A stretch of DNA of 64,000 nucleotides from positions 1 to 64,000 of the forward strand of contig NZ_AULF01000018.1 in assembly GCF_000425145.1 (NCBI RefSeq), read 5' to 3'. Under the pieces are notes generated by a model. That model ran no database searches. It saw nothing but the letters and a program-made list of their open reading frames with translations, and was not told the DNA's origin. Shown piece after piece: positions 7,224-17,286 of this stretch. Made by a program: the position numbers and the translations under genes. Source of the stretch: Pedobacter glucosidilyticus DSM 23534. GTDB taxonomy: Bacteria; Bacteroidota; Bacteroidia; Sphingobacteriales; Sphingobacteriaceae. How positions within the stretch are numbered: the first letter of the stretch is position 1; the number at the start of each line of letters is the position of its first letter.

Positions 7224-8624
7224 TTAAGTTTTCCAAAAAATACGTTTGACAGTAAAAAATGAGGTTATTAAGGCTACCAACGTTGTAAATATGAATCCTC
7301 TGCTAACGCCACCCCAAGCATTAAAATTTAACGCATTTAAAAGTATTTCTGCATCAGTGATTTTTAATAAAGGAAGTAAAAAAAGAGCTCCACAGGTATA
7401 AGCAATCATAGGATTTTGCCCTACCTTAGCAATAAAATTAAAAACACTTTTAAAATAACCTCCTGATTCTAAAAACATAAAACTTACAAGAGTTAAAAAA
7501 GCTAGTCCACTACAAATAAAATAATAACTATAGGTTGATGGATCTTTTTTTATCCCCCCTTCAAAAGGCTCAAAAACCAAACCCAAAATAAGTAGGAAAA
7601 TACCCCATCTTATAAAATTTTGAAAAAGTAAATGTAACGCTGCTTTTCTACTCAAGAGAATAATAAGTAACGAAAAACCTATAGTTACTAAAACATTTAT
7701 GTTAAGTGCTCTGGAAAACAATAAAGTAACATTTATAACTACCAATAAAATAGATAAAACAGCTATCGCTAAAGTTGTAACTGATGATTTTATAACTACT
7801 TGCTTTTGCTTAGTTTCCAAAAGCCAATCGCCCGCAAAAGTACCCGGTATGATGATGAATAAATATTTGAGATAATAAAAACTATAGGCCCAAGGTATAG
7901 GCGACCACTTAAATACCTGACTTACCCAGCTATCATCAACCTTAGCAGAAAGAAATATACCCATAACAAGCGGAAGTATGGCCAGTCTTAATCCAGGTTT
8001 ATACTGAGTTAAAATCCAGATAGTAGAACCAAACAATGCCATATTTGCCAGTACAATGATAATAATATCACTACGGTAAAAATCAAATCCATTTTCTTTA
8101 AAAGGGTAAAAAACAAGAAAAAGCATGGCGATAAAAAAAGCAAAAATTTGCCTGCCTATGGAAAAAGATTTACTTTCAAAATTGGTTTTAGAAAACAATA
8201 AAAAAAGAAGCATAAAGCAGCCTACAGAAAGTAAGTTTTCAGTCATCCCGGGACGCTCACTCATTACCCAAGCCCTCCCATGAAAGATAAATATTGCAAA
8301 AAAGACAAGTAAAACATAACGTTTAACTACTTGCAATAAAACAATAAAAATACCCGATTTTTCTAGCTTACTGCTTAAAGCAAGTGGAAAAGCTGCCCCC
8401 ATAGAGAATAGAAAGAAAGGAAAAACCAAATCAACCCAGGTAATTCCCGCTATTTCAGGATTAAACACATACTTTGGCGGCGGCACTTGTGCATGGAACA
8501 TCCATGCAGGCATAAAATCTGCAAAAGCGATACTTCCTGATAATACCATCAGTAAAATAGCCAACCCTCTTAAAACATCTAAGGATAAGAAACGACTGGT
8601 CGTATAATGATGAACTACTTTCAT
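7224..8624 (-). CDS. DUF5009 / heparan-alpha-glucosaminide N-acetyltransferase-like membrane protein
   Basis: This polytopic protein of 466 residues has roughly 11-12 hydrophobic segments. Its N-terminal block RFLSLDVLRGLAILLMVLSG (11-30), with ITWVDLVFPFFLFSMGAAFPLAL further on, is typical of the HGSNAT/DUF1624/DUF5009 family of membrane acyltransferases. Lysosomal HGSNAT acetylates terminal glucosamine using acetyl-CoA; bacterial members are common in glycan loci but few have been tested. It is the last gene of the minus-strand glycan cluster, starting 7 bases after the GHL10 stop, so it is probably co-transcribed. It may modify or de-modify amino sugars at the inner membrane; that role is inferred. 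Confidence 0.85.
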   Translation of the reverse strand: MKVVHHYTTSRFLSLDVLRGLAILLMVLSGSIAFADFMPAWMFHAQVPPPKYVFNPEIAGITWVDLVFPFFLFSMGAAFPLALSSKLEKSGIFIVLLQVVKRYVLLVFFAIFIFHGRAWVMSERPGMTENLLSVGCFMLLFLLFSKTNFESKSFSIGRQIFAFFIAMLFLVFYPFKENGFDFYRSDIIIIVLANMALFGSTIWILTQYKPGLRLAILPLVMGIFLSAKVDDSWVSQVFKWSPIPWAYSFYYLKYLFIIIPGTFAGDWLLETKQKQVVIKSSVTTLAIAVLSILLVVINVTLLFSRALNINVLVTIGFSLLIILLSRKAALHLLFQNFIRWGIFLLILGLVFEPFEGGIKKDPSTYSYYFICSGLAFLTLVSFMFLESGGYFKSVFNFIAKVGQNPMIAYTCGALFLLPLLKITDAEILLNALNFNAWGGVSRGFIFTTLVALITSFFTVKRIFWKT

Positions 8625-8631
8625 TTAAAAG

Positions 8632-9840
8632 TTAGCGATGATGATCATCTGGAAATTTAGCTTTATATGGATAAACTTCTTTAAAAACACTTTGTATTTC
8701 TTTGTTATTTAAAGCTTCGTTATAGAAAAATATTTCGCCATTAATATTCAAATCTCTATTAATTTTCAATTGTTGTTTCAATAAATCAGCAGACATTTTA
8801 ATCTGATTACCCTCCATTAAGATGATGCCAGGGGCAAAAAGCTGTTTTGGACGATTGCTATTAACATAAGATAGCGCTTCTGATACTGTATTTTTATAAG
8901 CATCAGCACTATACCTATAACATTGTACTGCCAGCAAATCGCAAATACCCTCTTTTATCCAGTTAGGCCAATCCTGCATTAAATTTTCTTTACTCCAAGG
9001 GTAAGGATTTGGAGCAAAACTTACCATGATATCCTTTTTTAAAGCATGTGCAGCTTTATATAATCTTTTCCCAAACTGGTTCAAAATAGCAATTCGCCAA
9101 TTTACCCAACTCTCTTCATTAAAATCTTGAGGCGGAAGGTTTCCTTGATGTTCAGCTTTATATTTAGATACTGTATAAGCATCGTAACCAGAATTTCTAG
9201 GCATAGCCGGTAAACGATCATCACCTTGTACACCATCTACCTCAGGATATAATTTTATTCCTTCTTCAATTAATTTTATCATATAATCCTGAACCTTTGG
9301 ATGATATGCATTAAAATAAAAATCTTTTTGATGATAGGCTGCAGGCTTACCATCATTACCTATTCCCAGCCAATCAGGATTTTTTGCTAACAAAGGGTTT
9401 TTATCTGTAATAGGTTTGGTATCTCCCATAAATCCGTACTCATACCAAAAAAACACTTTAATATGGCGTTGATGCGCTAGGCGAATTAAATCTGCTACAG
9501 GGTCACCAGTAGGGCTTTTTAAGGGTTGATGATATTGACTCAGATACGGACTTAACATACTGGTTGCAGCTAAATTTTTTGAACCGGTATATTCCTTAAT
9601 TACTTTACTAGGATAAATACTTTGCGTTTGTGCATAAGAAACCAGAAAGACCGCATTAAAATTCAAGCTATCCAGTAATCCTACAAATTTCTGTACATTT
9701 TCATAACTATGTAATACCTTAGTAAAACGTGGTGCAGGTACCCAAACACCTCTTACAGCTTCTATTTGTTTTACTTGGCCGTTAGCATGCAAAGCAATGG
9801 TAATGAGTAATAAAACCCAAATTCTTATTTTTTTATACAT
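8632..9840 (-). CDS. Secreted family 10-like glycosyl hydrolase (GHL10, YngK-type)
   Basis: A signal peptide (about 1-22, ending HANGQ) precedes a TIM-barrel domain that begins RGVWVPAPRF. The tract FVGLLDSLNFNAVFL, the extended first strand and GVQGDDRLPAMP are typical of GHL10 (PF02638). Later segments KKDIMVSFAPNPYPWSKENL and DWPNWIKEGICDLLAVQCYRY also match. Known relatives act on, or are predicted to act on, complex or peptidoglycan-related glycans, and no substrate can be read from the sequence. It lies downstream of the SusC/SusD pair and just ahead of the DUF5009 gene, fitting a periplasmic or surface glycosidase of this locus. Confidence 0.88.
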   Translation of the reverse strand: MYKKIRIWVLLLITIALHANGQVKQIEAVRGVWVPAPRFTKVLHSYENVQKFVGLLDSLNFNAVFLVSYAQTQSIYPSKVIKEYTGSKNLAATSMLSPYLSQYHQPLKSPTGDPVADLIRLAHQRHIKVFFWYEYGFMGDTKPITDKNPLLAKNPDWLGIGNDGKPAAYHQKDFYFNAYHPKVQDYMIKLIEEGIKLYPEVDGVQGDDRLPAMPRNSGYDAYTVSKYKAEHQGNLPPQDFNEESWVNWRIAILNQFGKRLYKAAHALKKDIMVSFAPNPYPWSKENLMQDWPNWIKEGICDLLAVQCYRYSADAYKNTVSEALSYVNSNRPKQLFAPGIILMEGNQIKMSADLLKQQLKINRDLNINGEIFFYNEALNNKEIQSVFKEVYPYKAKFPDDHHR

Positions 9841-9957
9841 TCAATATTAGATTAATCCTGTGTGTTTGAAATACTCAAGAATTGACTGTCATTATAATTT
9901 TTTAATATTACGCGTTAAAACTCTATATCTATTTCTGATAAATAAAGATGTACAATT

Positions 9958-10002
9958 ATGATAAACAGATGCAGTTACTTATAACACGCATCTGCTTATC
10001 AT
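9958..10002 (-). other. Long hairpin in the susD-GHL10 intergenic region
   Basis: Bases 9958-9972 pair with 9988-10002 at 14 of 15 positions, with a 15-base loop. It lies about 10 bases past the susD stop and lacks a clear U-run. It could be a partial terminator or an RNA-stabilising 3' end that raises susCD transcript level over the downstream hydrolase genes. Confidence 0.6.
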
Positions 10003-10011
10003 ATTAAGCAA

Positions 10012-11472
10012 TTATGGTCTATCCCACCAAATACGAGTTGTCATTGTGTTTGGCCCTTGTCTTTCAATAGCAGAATTATAACTCTCAGAGTTTAAATTAG
10101 CTTCTGTTTGTGGATATATGACTCTTCTTGGAACACTGCCAGAGGTTTCACCTTGATTAGGTATCGCCAATAGTTGCGGAAAACCTGTTCTGCGCCATTC
10201 TGCCCATGCCTCCATGCCATCAGGAAATATGGCCAAATACTTTTGCTCTATAATTCTTTGTAACGAATTATCATAAATAACATTCGCCTGTGTTAGATAG
10301 TTATTTATCGTTGTGGTATTATTAATATTTCTTTTTATAAATGAAGCCGTAATACCAGCATTATAAAAATCTTGAGCGTTACCACTTGCCCATCCTCTTT
10401 GTACTGCTTCTGCTTTCAGAAAACATACCTCGGAAAATGTTAATATATCTATAGGTGTACCTTCCGCTCTTATAAGATTTCCCATTTTTGAGTACAAGTT
10501 CTTAGCATTTGCAGGCTGACCCAATTGCTGTGCATTTAGTCCATTAATTAATCCTTCATAAGTTGTAGGAGTCACTCCTTCAACAGGAGAAGCATAAACT
10601 GCCAATCTAGGATCGTTTTTTGCCTTTAGCAAATCAACCATAGTTTTACTCACTCTTAACTCATCAAAATTGAATAAAATAGCTAATGGATAACGATTGA
10701 TAAACTGTCCAGTTGGCTGGGTGTTCATTTGAGCATTACCAGCATTATCTGCAATAAAATTATTTTCTGTCATTAACTCTTCTACAATAGGTCTAGCGGT
10801 TTGAGGTGCTACTTTAGTCAAACGCATTGCTATACGCAGTCTTAAAGAATTAGCAAATCTTCTCCATTTGTTAAGGTCTCCATTATAAATTAAATCATTA
10901 GCAGTGAATCTGATTGGCTTAGTATTGTCAAGTGCTTGCGAAGCTTCCTTTAATTCTTTAAGCATATCATTATAAATAAATTCTTGAGTATCATATTTAG
11001 GAGTTCTTAATCCATCAAATCCTCTTCCTGCCTCACTATAAGGAATATCACCCCAATAATCCGTAGCTCTTTGAAAAAGCCATACTCTCCAAATTCTAGC
11101 CATATTAGTTTTGTTGCTCTGACTTGGGTCTGCCTCTGTTAAGCGGATTACATTCTGAATATTCACTATATAACTTGAATAATAAGTATTCCAGAAAGTA
11201 GCTATCCAGCCTGGATTACTAACATATTGGTCTGTTTGAAAACCCGGATTAACATTGGCAAAGTATTGCACAAATTGATCTGCATGAAGATTTTGACCTA
11301 TTTGGTAAATATCCCAATTTAGAGTACCGTTTCTTAATGCACCAGAAAACAGGAGATCAGGAGAAACTTCAGTTGGATTTACAGGGTCAACATTCATATC
11401 GTCAAATTTCCCACAGCTTTGGAAACCAAGCATTAACGTGGTGAAAAATACGCTATATATTAATTTTTTCAT
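10012..11472 (-). CDS. SusD/RagB-like surface glycan-binding lipoprotein
   Basis: This 486-residue protein starts with a lipoprotein signal with the Cys at residue 20 (LGFQSC), followed by NPTEVSPDLLFSGALRNG, characteristic of the SusD-like group 2 family. The region ATDYWGDIPYSEAGRGFDGL is the helical TPR core. The C-terminal PDGMEAWAEWRRTGFPQLL and IWWDRP are standard SusD-like end motifs. SusD caps the SusC channel and binds oligosaccharide at the cell surface. The gene follows susC by 18 bases, so the pair forms one outer-membrane uptake complex. Confidence 0.96.
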   Translation of the reverse strand: MKKLIYSVFFTTLMLGFQSCGKFDDMNVDPVNPTEVSPDLLFSGALRNGTLNWDIYQIGQNLHADQFVQYFANVNPGFQTDQYVSNPGWIATFWNTYYSSYIVNIQNVIRLTEADPSQSNKTNMARIWRVWLFQRATDYWGDIPYSEAGRGFDGLRTPKYDTQEFIYNDMLKELKEASQALDNTKPIRFTANDLIYNGDLNKWRRFANSLRLRIAMRLTKVAPQTARPIVEELMTENNFIADNAGNAQMNTQPTGQFINRYPLAILFNFDELRVSKTMVDLLKAKNDPRLAVYASPVEGVTPTTYEGLINGLNAQQLGQPANAKNLYSKMGNLIRAEGTPIDILTFSEVCFLKAEAVQRGWASGNAQDFYNAGITASFIKRNINNTTTINNYLTQANVIYDNSLQRIIEQKYLAIFPDGMEAWAEWRRTGFPQLLAIPNQGETSGSVPRRVIYPQTEANLNSESYNSAIERQGPNTMTTRIWWDRP

Positions 11473-11490
11473 GATTTTTTATTTAAACAA

Positions 11491-14400
11491 TTACAACTTA
11501 ATATTGAGATTAAAACCATAGCTTCTAGTACTAGGAAAGGCGGCAGATTCAATTCCTTGAACGTTAGTAATATTATAACTTGAAACATCAGGATCAAAAC
11601 CTGGAGTACTACTTTTTAATAGAAGTAAATTACGCCCAACTAATGAGAAAAACGCATTTTTAAAAGGGGTTTTAGCTATCCATTTTTTAGGAAGATTGAA
11701 ACCTAGTGTAAACTCACGAAACTTTATAAAACTGGCATCATAAACAAATGCTTCTGCAATTGCAGCATCTGGAGCACCAACTAATCTCCAATATGCCTCA
11801 GGATCTACAAATTTAGTATTTGGTGAAAATGTATTATTTCCATTATCTACTACACCATTTACTAGATATCCTCCTGTTCCATTGTACCACGCATCTCTTC
11901 CTTCTGTTGTAAATGATGCATTACCATTTTGAGCAGCATATATATTACTTAAAGAGAGAATATCCCCTCCTTGACGCATATCAATTAAAAAACTTAATTT
12001 CAATCCTTTGTAAGTAAAAGTGTTATTAATACCGCCAATCCAGTCAGGTAAATAATTTCCAATAACCTCATCCACATCGTTACGGAAAGGTAATCCATTA
12101 GCCCCAACTAAAATGTCTCCATTTTGATTACGTTTAAAACGACGACCTCTAAAATCTCCGAATGGGCTCCCGGGAGATGCTGCTACAGTTATATTTCTAT
12201 CATTACCTATAAAAAAATTATCTACACCACCTGCTGTTGCTACAATTTTAGATCGGTTTCTAGACCAATTTACTCCAATATCCCACTTTAAACCATTGTC
12301 TATCCTTACCGGAGCACCTGTAAGGAATATCTCTACTCCACTGTTTTGCACATTTCCTGCATTAATCAAACTAGATGTAAACCCAGAAGTAGCAGATATA
12401 GGAGGTGTAAATATTTGGTTAAATGTATTCTTTTTATAATACGAAAAGTCAATTCCAATTCTGCTATCAAAAAACCTAACATCAGTACCAAATTCTATAG
12501 CTCTGGTAATTTGAGGTTTCAAATCAAGGAATGGCAATTGAGGCCTTAAGGTAGCAGAACCTTGTCCTAAATGTGGCAAACCAAGGTTATAGTTCAAAGA
12601 AAGTTGGTAGGGCTGTGCGGCACCACCTACTTCTGCAACAGAGGCTCTTAATTTCGCGAAACTTAAGATATTACTCTTAATCTTAAATGCATCGGTTAAC
12701 AAGAAACTTAAACTTGCAGAAGGATAGAAGAAAGAACGATTCTCTTTTGAAAGCGTTGAAGACCAATCATTCCGAGCGGTAAGATCTAAGTATAAATAAC
12801 TTTTGTAACCAAATTGCGCAGTACCGTATAAAGAGTTAGTTTGTAGTTCTGCAAAACCATATAAAGGAACTTGCGCTGCTCCATTTCTGATTGTAAATAA
12901 ATTTGGCACCAATAAACCACTGGTTTGAGCACCTATTTCCTCTCTTTTGAAAGATCTAATGTTACCTCCTGCTGTACCAGCAAAGGAAATATTCGTATTT
13001 ATAGCCTTATTAGCAACAAATAAAAAATCTGTATTTGTTTCCTGAACAGTATGTGTAGTGATTACATACTTAGCTCTATCAACAGAACTCTCAAATAATG
13101 TACGTGTAGCTGTACGTTCCTCTATCTTTTGAGTGCTGTAATCTGTTCCTGATCTTAGTTGTAAACTTAACCAGTTATTAAATTGATATTTTAATGATAA
13201 AAACCCAATAAACTTATTTAAGTTATCATTATTGGTATTTTTATATACAGACCAAAAAGGGTTTTGTCTGCGACTCGTAAGAAAACCATTAGCAGGGTCT
13301 ACGCCTGTTTGAGCCCATGTTACTGGATTACCGTTTATATCCTCAAAATCTCTTAAATCATCCAAATTAATACTTCTGGGCATAAATAAAAATCCATAAA
13401 CCGGATTATCAGGATTATCTGTAAGATTTGGTCGGTTAAAAGATTTTTGATTGATATAATTGATTTTTCCATCAACAGATAACTTATCTGTAATCTTTGC
13501 AGTAGTTCTTATGTTAAATGACGCTCTGTCTAATCTATTGTTAGGCAGAATTCCTTCATTATTTAATATCCCAACAGAAAAACGAGTTTGTATCTTATCG
13601 TTTCCAGCATCTAAAGACAATACATTATTATAAGACTGACCTGTCTCATAAAAGTTTTTAATATTGTTGGGTTGCGGAGAATAAGGTCTCAGTTGACCTG
13701 TCCAATCAATAACTTGCTGACCTACCATACGAGGCCCCCAACTTGATTCTATATTACGGGGAATAAAAAGCTGATTTTGTGAATTTACAGGTAGAGCTCC
13801 GCCTACTCCCTGTCCATATTCATTTTGAAAATCAGGTAATACTAAAGGATTTTCAAAAGTAACATTTGAACTAAAACTCACTCCAAATTTTTTAGACCCT
13901 GTTTTTGTAGTAATGATAATAGCACCAGCAGCAGCTCGTTCTCCATAAAGTGCAGCAGCATTTGGACCTTTAAGAACGTTAACAGATTCTATATCCTCAG
14001 GATTTACACCACCTACACCGCTTCCATAATCTATCCCACCAAAACGACCAGGCGTTCTATTATTTGAATTATCTAAAGGTATACCATCTATTACAATCAG
14101 TGCATTATTATCAGTACCCGTTAAAGAGTTAGCCCCTCGGAGTACTACACGAGATGAACCGCCCACGCCTGTTGCAGATTGAGTAATTTGTAAACCAGCA
14201 ACACGACCTTGTAATGAGTTAAGTACATTTACCTCTTTTGCAACAGATAAATCTTCTCCGCTAACCTGTTGGGTAGCATAACCCAGTGATCGTTTTTCTC
14301 GCTGAATTCCTAATGCTGTAACTACAACTTCATTTAAAGAACGTACATCTTCTTCCAAACTTACATTAATATTAGTTTGATTTTGAACTTGTACTTCTTT

Positions 14401-14664
14401 TTCTAAAAAGCCAAGATAAGAAAATACAAGTACATCATTAGCTTTTGCCGTAATGCTGTAAGATCCGTTTACATTTGTTACAGTTCCTGTTTGTGTTCCT
14501 TTAACTTTAATAGCAACACCGGGTAAAACTAATCCCTCGTTGTCTTTCACAATACCATTAATTGTTGTGGTCTGGGCATTTACTGATAAATGATCCGCCA
14601 TAATACAGCAAATCAGAAACAGACACATCATTAATTTACTGTGCTTGGTAAAAAAATGTCTCAT
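11491..14664 (-). CDS. SusC/RagA-like TonB-linked outer-membrane transporter
   Basis: This protein of 1057 residues has a signal peptide (about 1-30). A carboxypeptidase-regulatory-like beta domain follows (TINGIVKDNEGLVLPGVAIK, about 34-108) with the TonB box region NEVVVTALGIQREKRSLGYA. The plug domain contains VLRGANSLTGTDNNALIVIDG and PEDIESVNVLKGPNAAALYG. The remainder is the 22-strand barrel ending in an aromatic-rich terminus. It imports oligosaccharide handed over by SusD, powered by TonB. It starts 102 bases after the GH92 gene and has no STN domain, unlike the second SusC in this window, so regulation likely runs through the ROK repressor rather than an anti-sigma factor. Confidence 0.97.
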   Translation of the reverse strand: MRHFFTKHSKLMMCLFLICCIMADHLSVNAQTTTINGIVKDNEGLVLPGVAIKVKGTQTGTVTNVNGSYSITAKANDVLVFSYLGFLEKEVQVQNQTNINVSLEEDVRSLNEVVVTALGIQREKRSLGYATQQVSGEDLSVAKEVNVLNSLQGRVAGLQITQSATGVGGSSRVVLRGANSLTGTDNNALIVIDGIPLDNSNNRTPGRFGGIDYGSGVGGVNPEDIESVNVLKGPNAAALYGERAAAGAIIITTKTGSKKFGVSFSSNVTFENPLVLPDFQNEYGQGVGGALPVNSQNQLFIPRNIESSWGPRMVGQQVIDWTGQLRPYSPQPNNIKNFYETGQSYNNVLSLDAGNDKIQTRFSVGILNNEGILPNNRLDRASFNIRTTAKITDKLSVDGKINYINQKSFNRPNLTDNPDNPVYGFLFMPRSINLDDLRDFEDINGNPVTWAQTGVDPANGFLTSRRQNPFWSVYKNTNNDNLNKFIGFLSLKYQFNNWLSLQLRSGTDYSTQKIEERTATRTLFESSVDRAKYVITTHTVQETNTDFLFVANKAINTNISFAGTAGGNIRSFKREEIGAQTSGLLVPNLFTIRNGAAQVPLYGFAELQTNSLYGTAQFGYKSYLYLDLTARNDWSSTLSKENRSFFYPSASLSFLLTDAFKIKSNILSFAKLRASVAEVGGAAQPYQLSLNYNLGLPHLGQGSATLRPQLPFLDLKPQITRAIEFGTDVRFFDSRIGIDFSYYKKNTFNQIFTPPISATSGFTSSLINAGNVQNSGVEIFLTGAPVRIDNGLKWDIGVNWSRNRSKIVATAGGVDNFFIGNDRNITVAASPGSPFGDFRGRRFKRNQNGDILVGANGLPFRNDVDEVIGNYLPDWIGGINNTFTYKGLKLSFLIDMRQGGDILSLSNIYAAQNGNASFTTEGRDAWYNGTGGYLVNGVVDNGNNTFSPNTKFVDPEAYWRLVGAPDAAIAEAFVYDASFIKFREFTLGFNLPKKWIAKTPFKNAFFSLVGRNLLLLKSSTPGFDPDVSSYNITNVQGIESAAFPSTRSYGFNLNIKL

Positions 14665-14766
14665 AATTTAATTTTTAAAATAGGTTACTTGTTTATATTG
14701 ATTAAAATTTCAATTCTCTATTTAACTTCCTCCACTGAGATATTTCATAATAATTAGGTTTAATTT

Positions 14767-17040
14767 TTAAGGATTGGATACTGGCCTATCTGTTTTGGTT
14801 AAACCAAAAGCCTTATTTGGCTTACTGCCCATCGTATATTCTAATGTTCCACCGTTCATGATATCATCATACATGATGTAAGATTTTGTATATGCTTTGC
14901 CATTGAGTTTAACTGATTGTATATATTTATGAGTTGCACTATTATGAAGTGCAATAATTTTGAATTTTTTACCATTATTAAGCGTAATATTTATTTTATC
15001 TGCCAATGGAGACCCAAAAACAAACATTCCATTAACCGGATTTACTGGATAAAAACCCATAGATGAGAAAATATACCATGCAGACATCTGTCCACAATCT
15101 TCATTACCTATTAAACCATTTGGTGTGGCTTTATAAAATTTATCAAAAACTTCACAAACCTTTTCTGCTGTTTTCCATTGTTGCCCTACAAAAGGGTATA
15201 GATATAGAATATGATGGCTAGGCTCGTTTCCGTGAGCATATTGCCCTATCATACCTGTAATATCTATAGAAGCTCCTTCATTTAAATCTGATTTAACTGT
15301 AAAAAGGCTATCTAACTTGGTGGTAAATTTATTTTCGCCTCCAAATACGTTTATTAACCCTTCAACATCATGTGGTACCAACCAGGTATACTGCCAGGCA
15401 TTACCTTCAACATAATCATCTTCCATGTGTATGCTGTGATATGGATTAAAATTTGCTCGCCAACTACCATCAGATAATTTTCCACGCATAAAACCTGTAC
15501 TTTTATCAAAGTAATTTTTATAATTCTGAGATGATTTAAAATAAGTTTTGAAAGCCTCCTTTTTACCTGTTTGTGCAGCAAATTTTGCTATAGCATAACT
15601 ATCTATAGCATATTCTAAACCCTTAGCAACAGACCAAGATTCTTGATCAGCAGAAATATAACCTTGCTCGCGTGTATCTTTTAAACCTAATTGATTATAA
15701 TCTTCAAATCCTTTAATCGCGTTCCAAACCCTTTCTTGACTAAGATTAAAACCCTTTAAATAAGCATCTACAACCACCGGGATAGAATGAAAACCTACCA
15801 TAGTACCCGTTTCGTTTCCAACCAGATGCCATACAGGCATAGTACCTTGCTGCTCTTGAATAGCTAATAAACTATTAGCATAGTCAGCAACACGTTCATC
15901 TGTTAAAGTATATAAGGGGTGTACAGCCCGATAGGTATCCCATAAAGAAAAAATGGTATAAGGTGTAAAACCTTTTGCTTGGTATATCTTACCATCTGCA
16001 CCACGGTAGTCTCCATTTACATCACTAAACACAGACGGAGCTATTTGCGAATGATATAATGCAGTATAAAATTGCGTAACAATGGTTGAATCTTGCGCTT
16101 CAAAATCAAATTTAGATAGTGATTTATTCCAGGCTTCCTCTGCCTTAGCTTTAGTTTGTTCAAAATCCCAACCTGGCATCTCAGTTTTTAAATTTAATGC
16201 TGCTCCAGCCTCAGACACATAAGAAATACCTGTTTTTAACAAAAGAGGTTGGTTATCATTTTCAAAATTTAATATGGTGTTAAGCCTAATCCCATTTGCT
16301 TCTTTAGCATATACGGTATCTGCACCTGATAAAATCTGATGTTTTAAAATGGGTTTAGAGAAAACTGTAGTAAAATAAATCTTATGGTCTTTTGCCCATT
16401 CATCAGAAATACGGTAACCGGATATAGTAGTATCATTCAAAATTTTAATACCTGCATCTAAGGTTCCTTTTCTGGAAAGGATAGATTGTACACTTTCCTC
16501 AAGATTCACGATAACGTTGGCTTCACTATTTTTAGGAAAATGATATCGCTGCAAACCAACTCTTTGGCTAGCAGTAAGCTCTGCTTCTATTTGATAACGC
16601 TTAAGTTTAACCTGATAATAATGAGGCTTTGCAATTTCTGTACTTTTATCAAACGTAGAGAAATAAGTCTTTGCAAAACTTGCCGTATCTTTCATAGGCC
16701 GAGAAGGCAGCTTACCCACTGGCATAAAGATTATATCTCCCAAATCTGCTATACCAGTACCACTTAGATGTGTTTGCGCAAAACCTATAATGGTAGAATC
16801 TGAATCATGATAACCAGAACACCAATCCCACCCTTTAGTTAAATTATTAGGTCCTAATTGCACCATACCATGTGGCACAGAAGCTCCTACAAAAACATGT
16901 CCATGCCCGCCAGAACCAATTAGTGGATTAACAAAATTCAAATAATTATTTCCCCTTACTTTAGATGTTTTAGGATGGCAAGCCAAAAACAATAAGATGG
17001 GTGAAATAATTAATAAAATATGTTTTTTTTGTTTAAACAT
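14767..17040 (-). CDS. GH92 family alpha-mannosidase, lipoprotein
   Basis: A lipoprotein signal (LLFLAC, Cys 21) anchors this 757-residue enzyme. The N-terminal beta-sandwich opens with FVNPLIGSGGHGHVFVGAS and PHGMVQLGPNN, diagnostic of GH92. The (alpha/alpha)6 catalytic domain carries SLWDTYRAVHPL, EGNAWQYTWLVPHDVEGL and NEDCGQMSAWYIFSSMGFYP, the last with the catalytic acid and base region. GH92 enzymes are calcium-dependent exo-alpha-mannosidases, mostly alpha-1,2, that trim high-mannose N-glycans or yeast mannan. It sits in the cluster between the AGE epimerase and SusC, which gives the best clue to the substrate of this locus. The linkage specificity is not read from the sequence. Confidence 0.96.
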   Translation of the reverse strand: MFKQKKHILLIISPILLFLACHPKTSKVRGNNYLNFVNPLIGSGGHGHVFVGASVPHGMVQLGPNNLTKGWDWCSGYHDSDSTIIGFAQTHLSGTGIADLGDIIFMPVGKLPSRPMKDTASFAKTYFSTFDKSTEIAKPHYYQVKLKRYQIEAELTASQRVGLQRYHFPKNSEANVIVNLEESVQSILSRKGTLDAGIKILNDTTISGYRISDEWAKDHKIYFTTVFSKPILKHQILSGADTVYAKEANGIRLNTILNFENDNQPLLLKTGISYVSEAGAALNLKTEMPGWDFEQTKAKAEEAWNKSLSKFDFEAQDSTIVTQFYTALYHSQIAPSVFSDVNGDYRGADGKIYQAKGFTPYTIFSLWDTYRAVHPLYTLTDERVADYANSLLAIQEQQGTMPVWHLVGNETGTMVGFHSIPVVVDAYLKGFNLSQERVWNAIKGFEDYNQLGLKDTREQGYISADQESWSVAKGLEYAIDSYAIAKFAAQTGKKEAFKTYFKSSQNYKNYFDKSTGFMRGKLSDGSWRANFNPYHSIHMEDDYVEGNAWQYTWLVPHDVEGLINVFGGENKFTTKLDSLFTVKSDLNEGASIDITGMIGQYAHGNEPSHHILYLYPFVGQQWKTAEKVCEVFDKFYKATPNGLIGNEDCGQMSAWYIFSSMGFYPVNPVNGMFVFGSPLADKINITLNNGKKFKIIALHNSATHKYIQSVKLNGKAYTKSYIMYDDIMNGGTLEYTMGSKPNKAFGLTKTDRPVSNP

Positions 17041-17286
17041 CTATTGTTAGTTAAAAAATTAAAAAAGACAATTCTCTTAATTTATGACCGATATTCTTTT
17101 ATCTCATTCTTTAAAAGATAATTATTGGGCGTATATTGCTAAAACACTAATAATTAAAGGCTACCAATTACAACACAAGATATTATTTTTTTTTAATATA
17201 TAAAATTACTTTAATATTTTATTTTAAAAAGTTATTTAACACAATTATTCCACGAAGCAATCATGTGTATTAAAATTTCTAATGAT

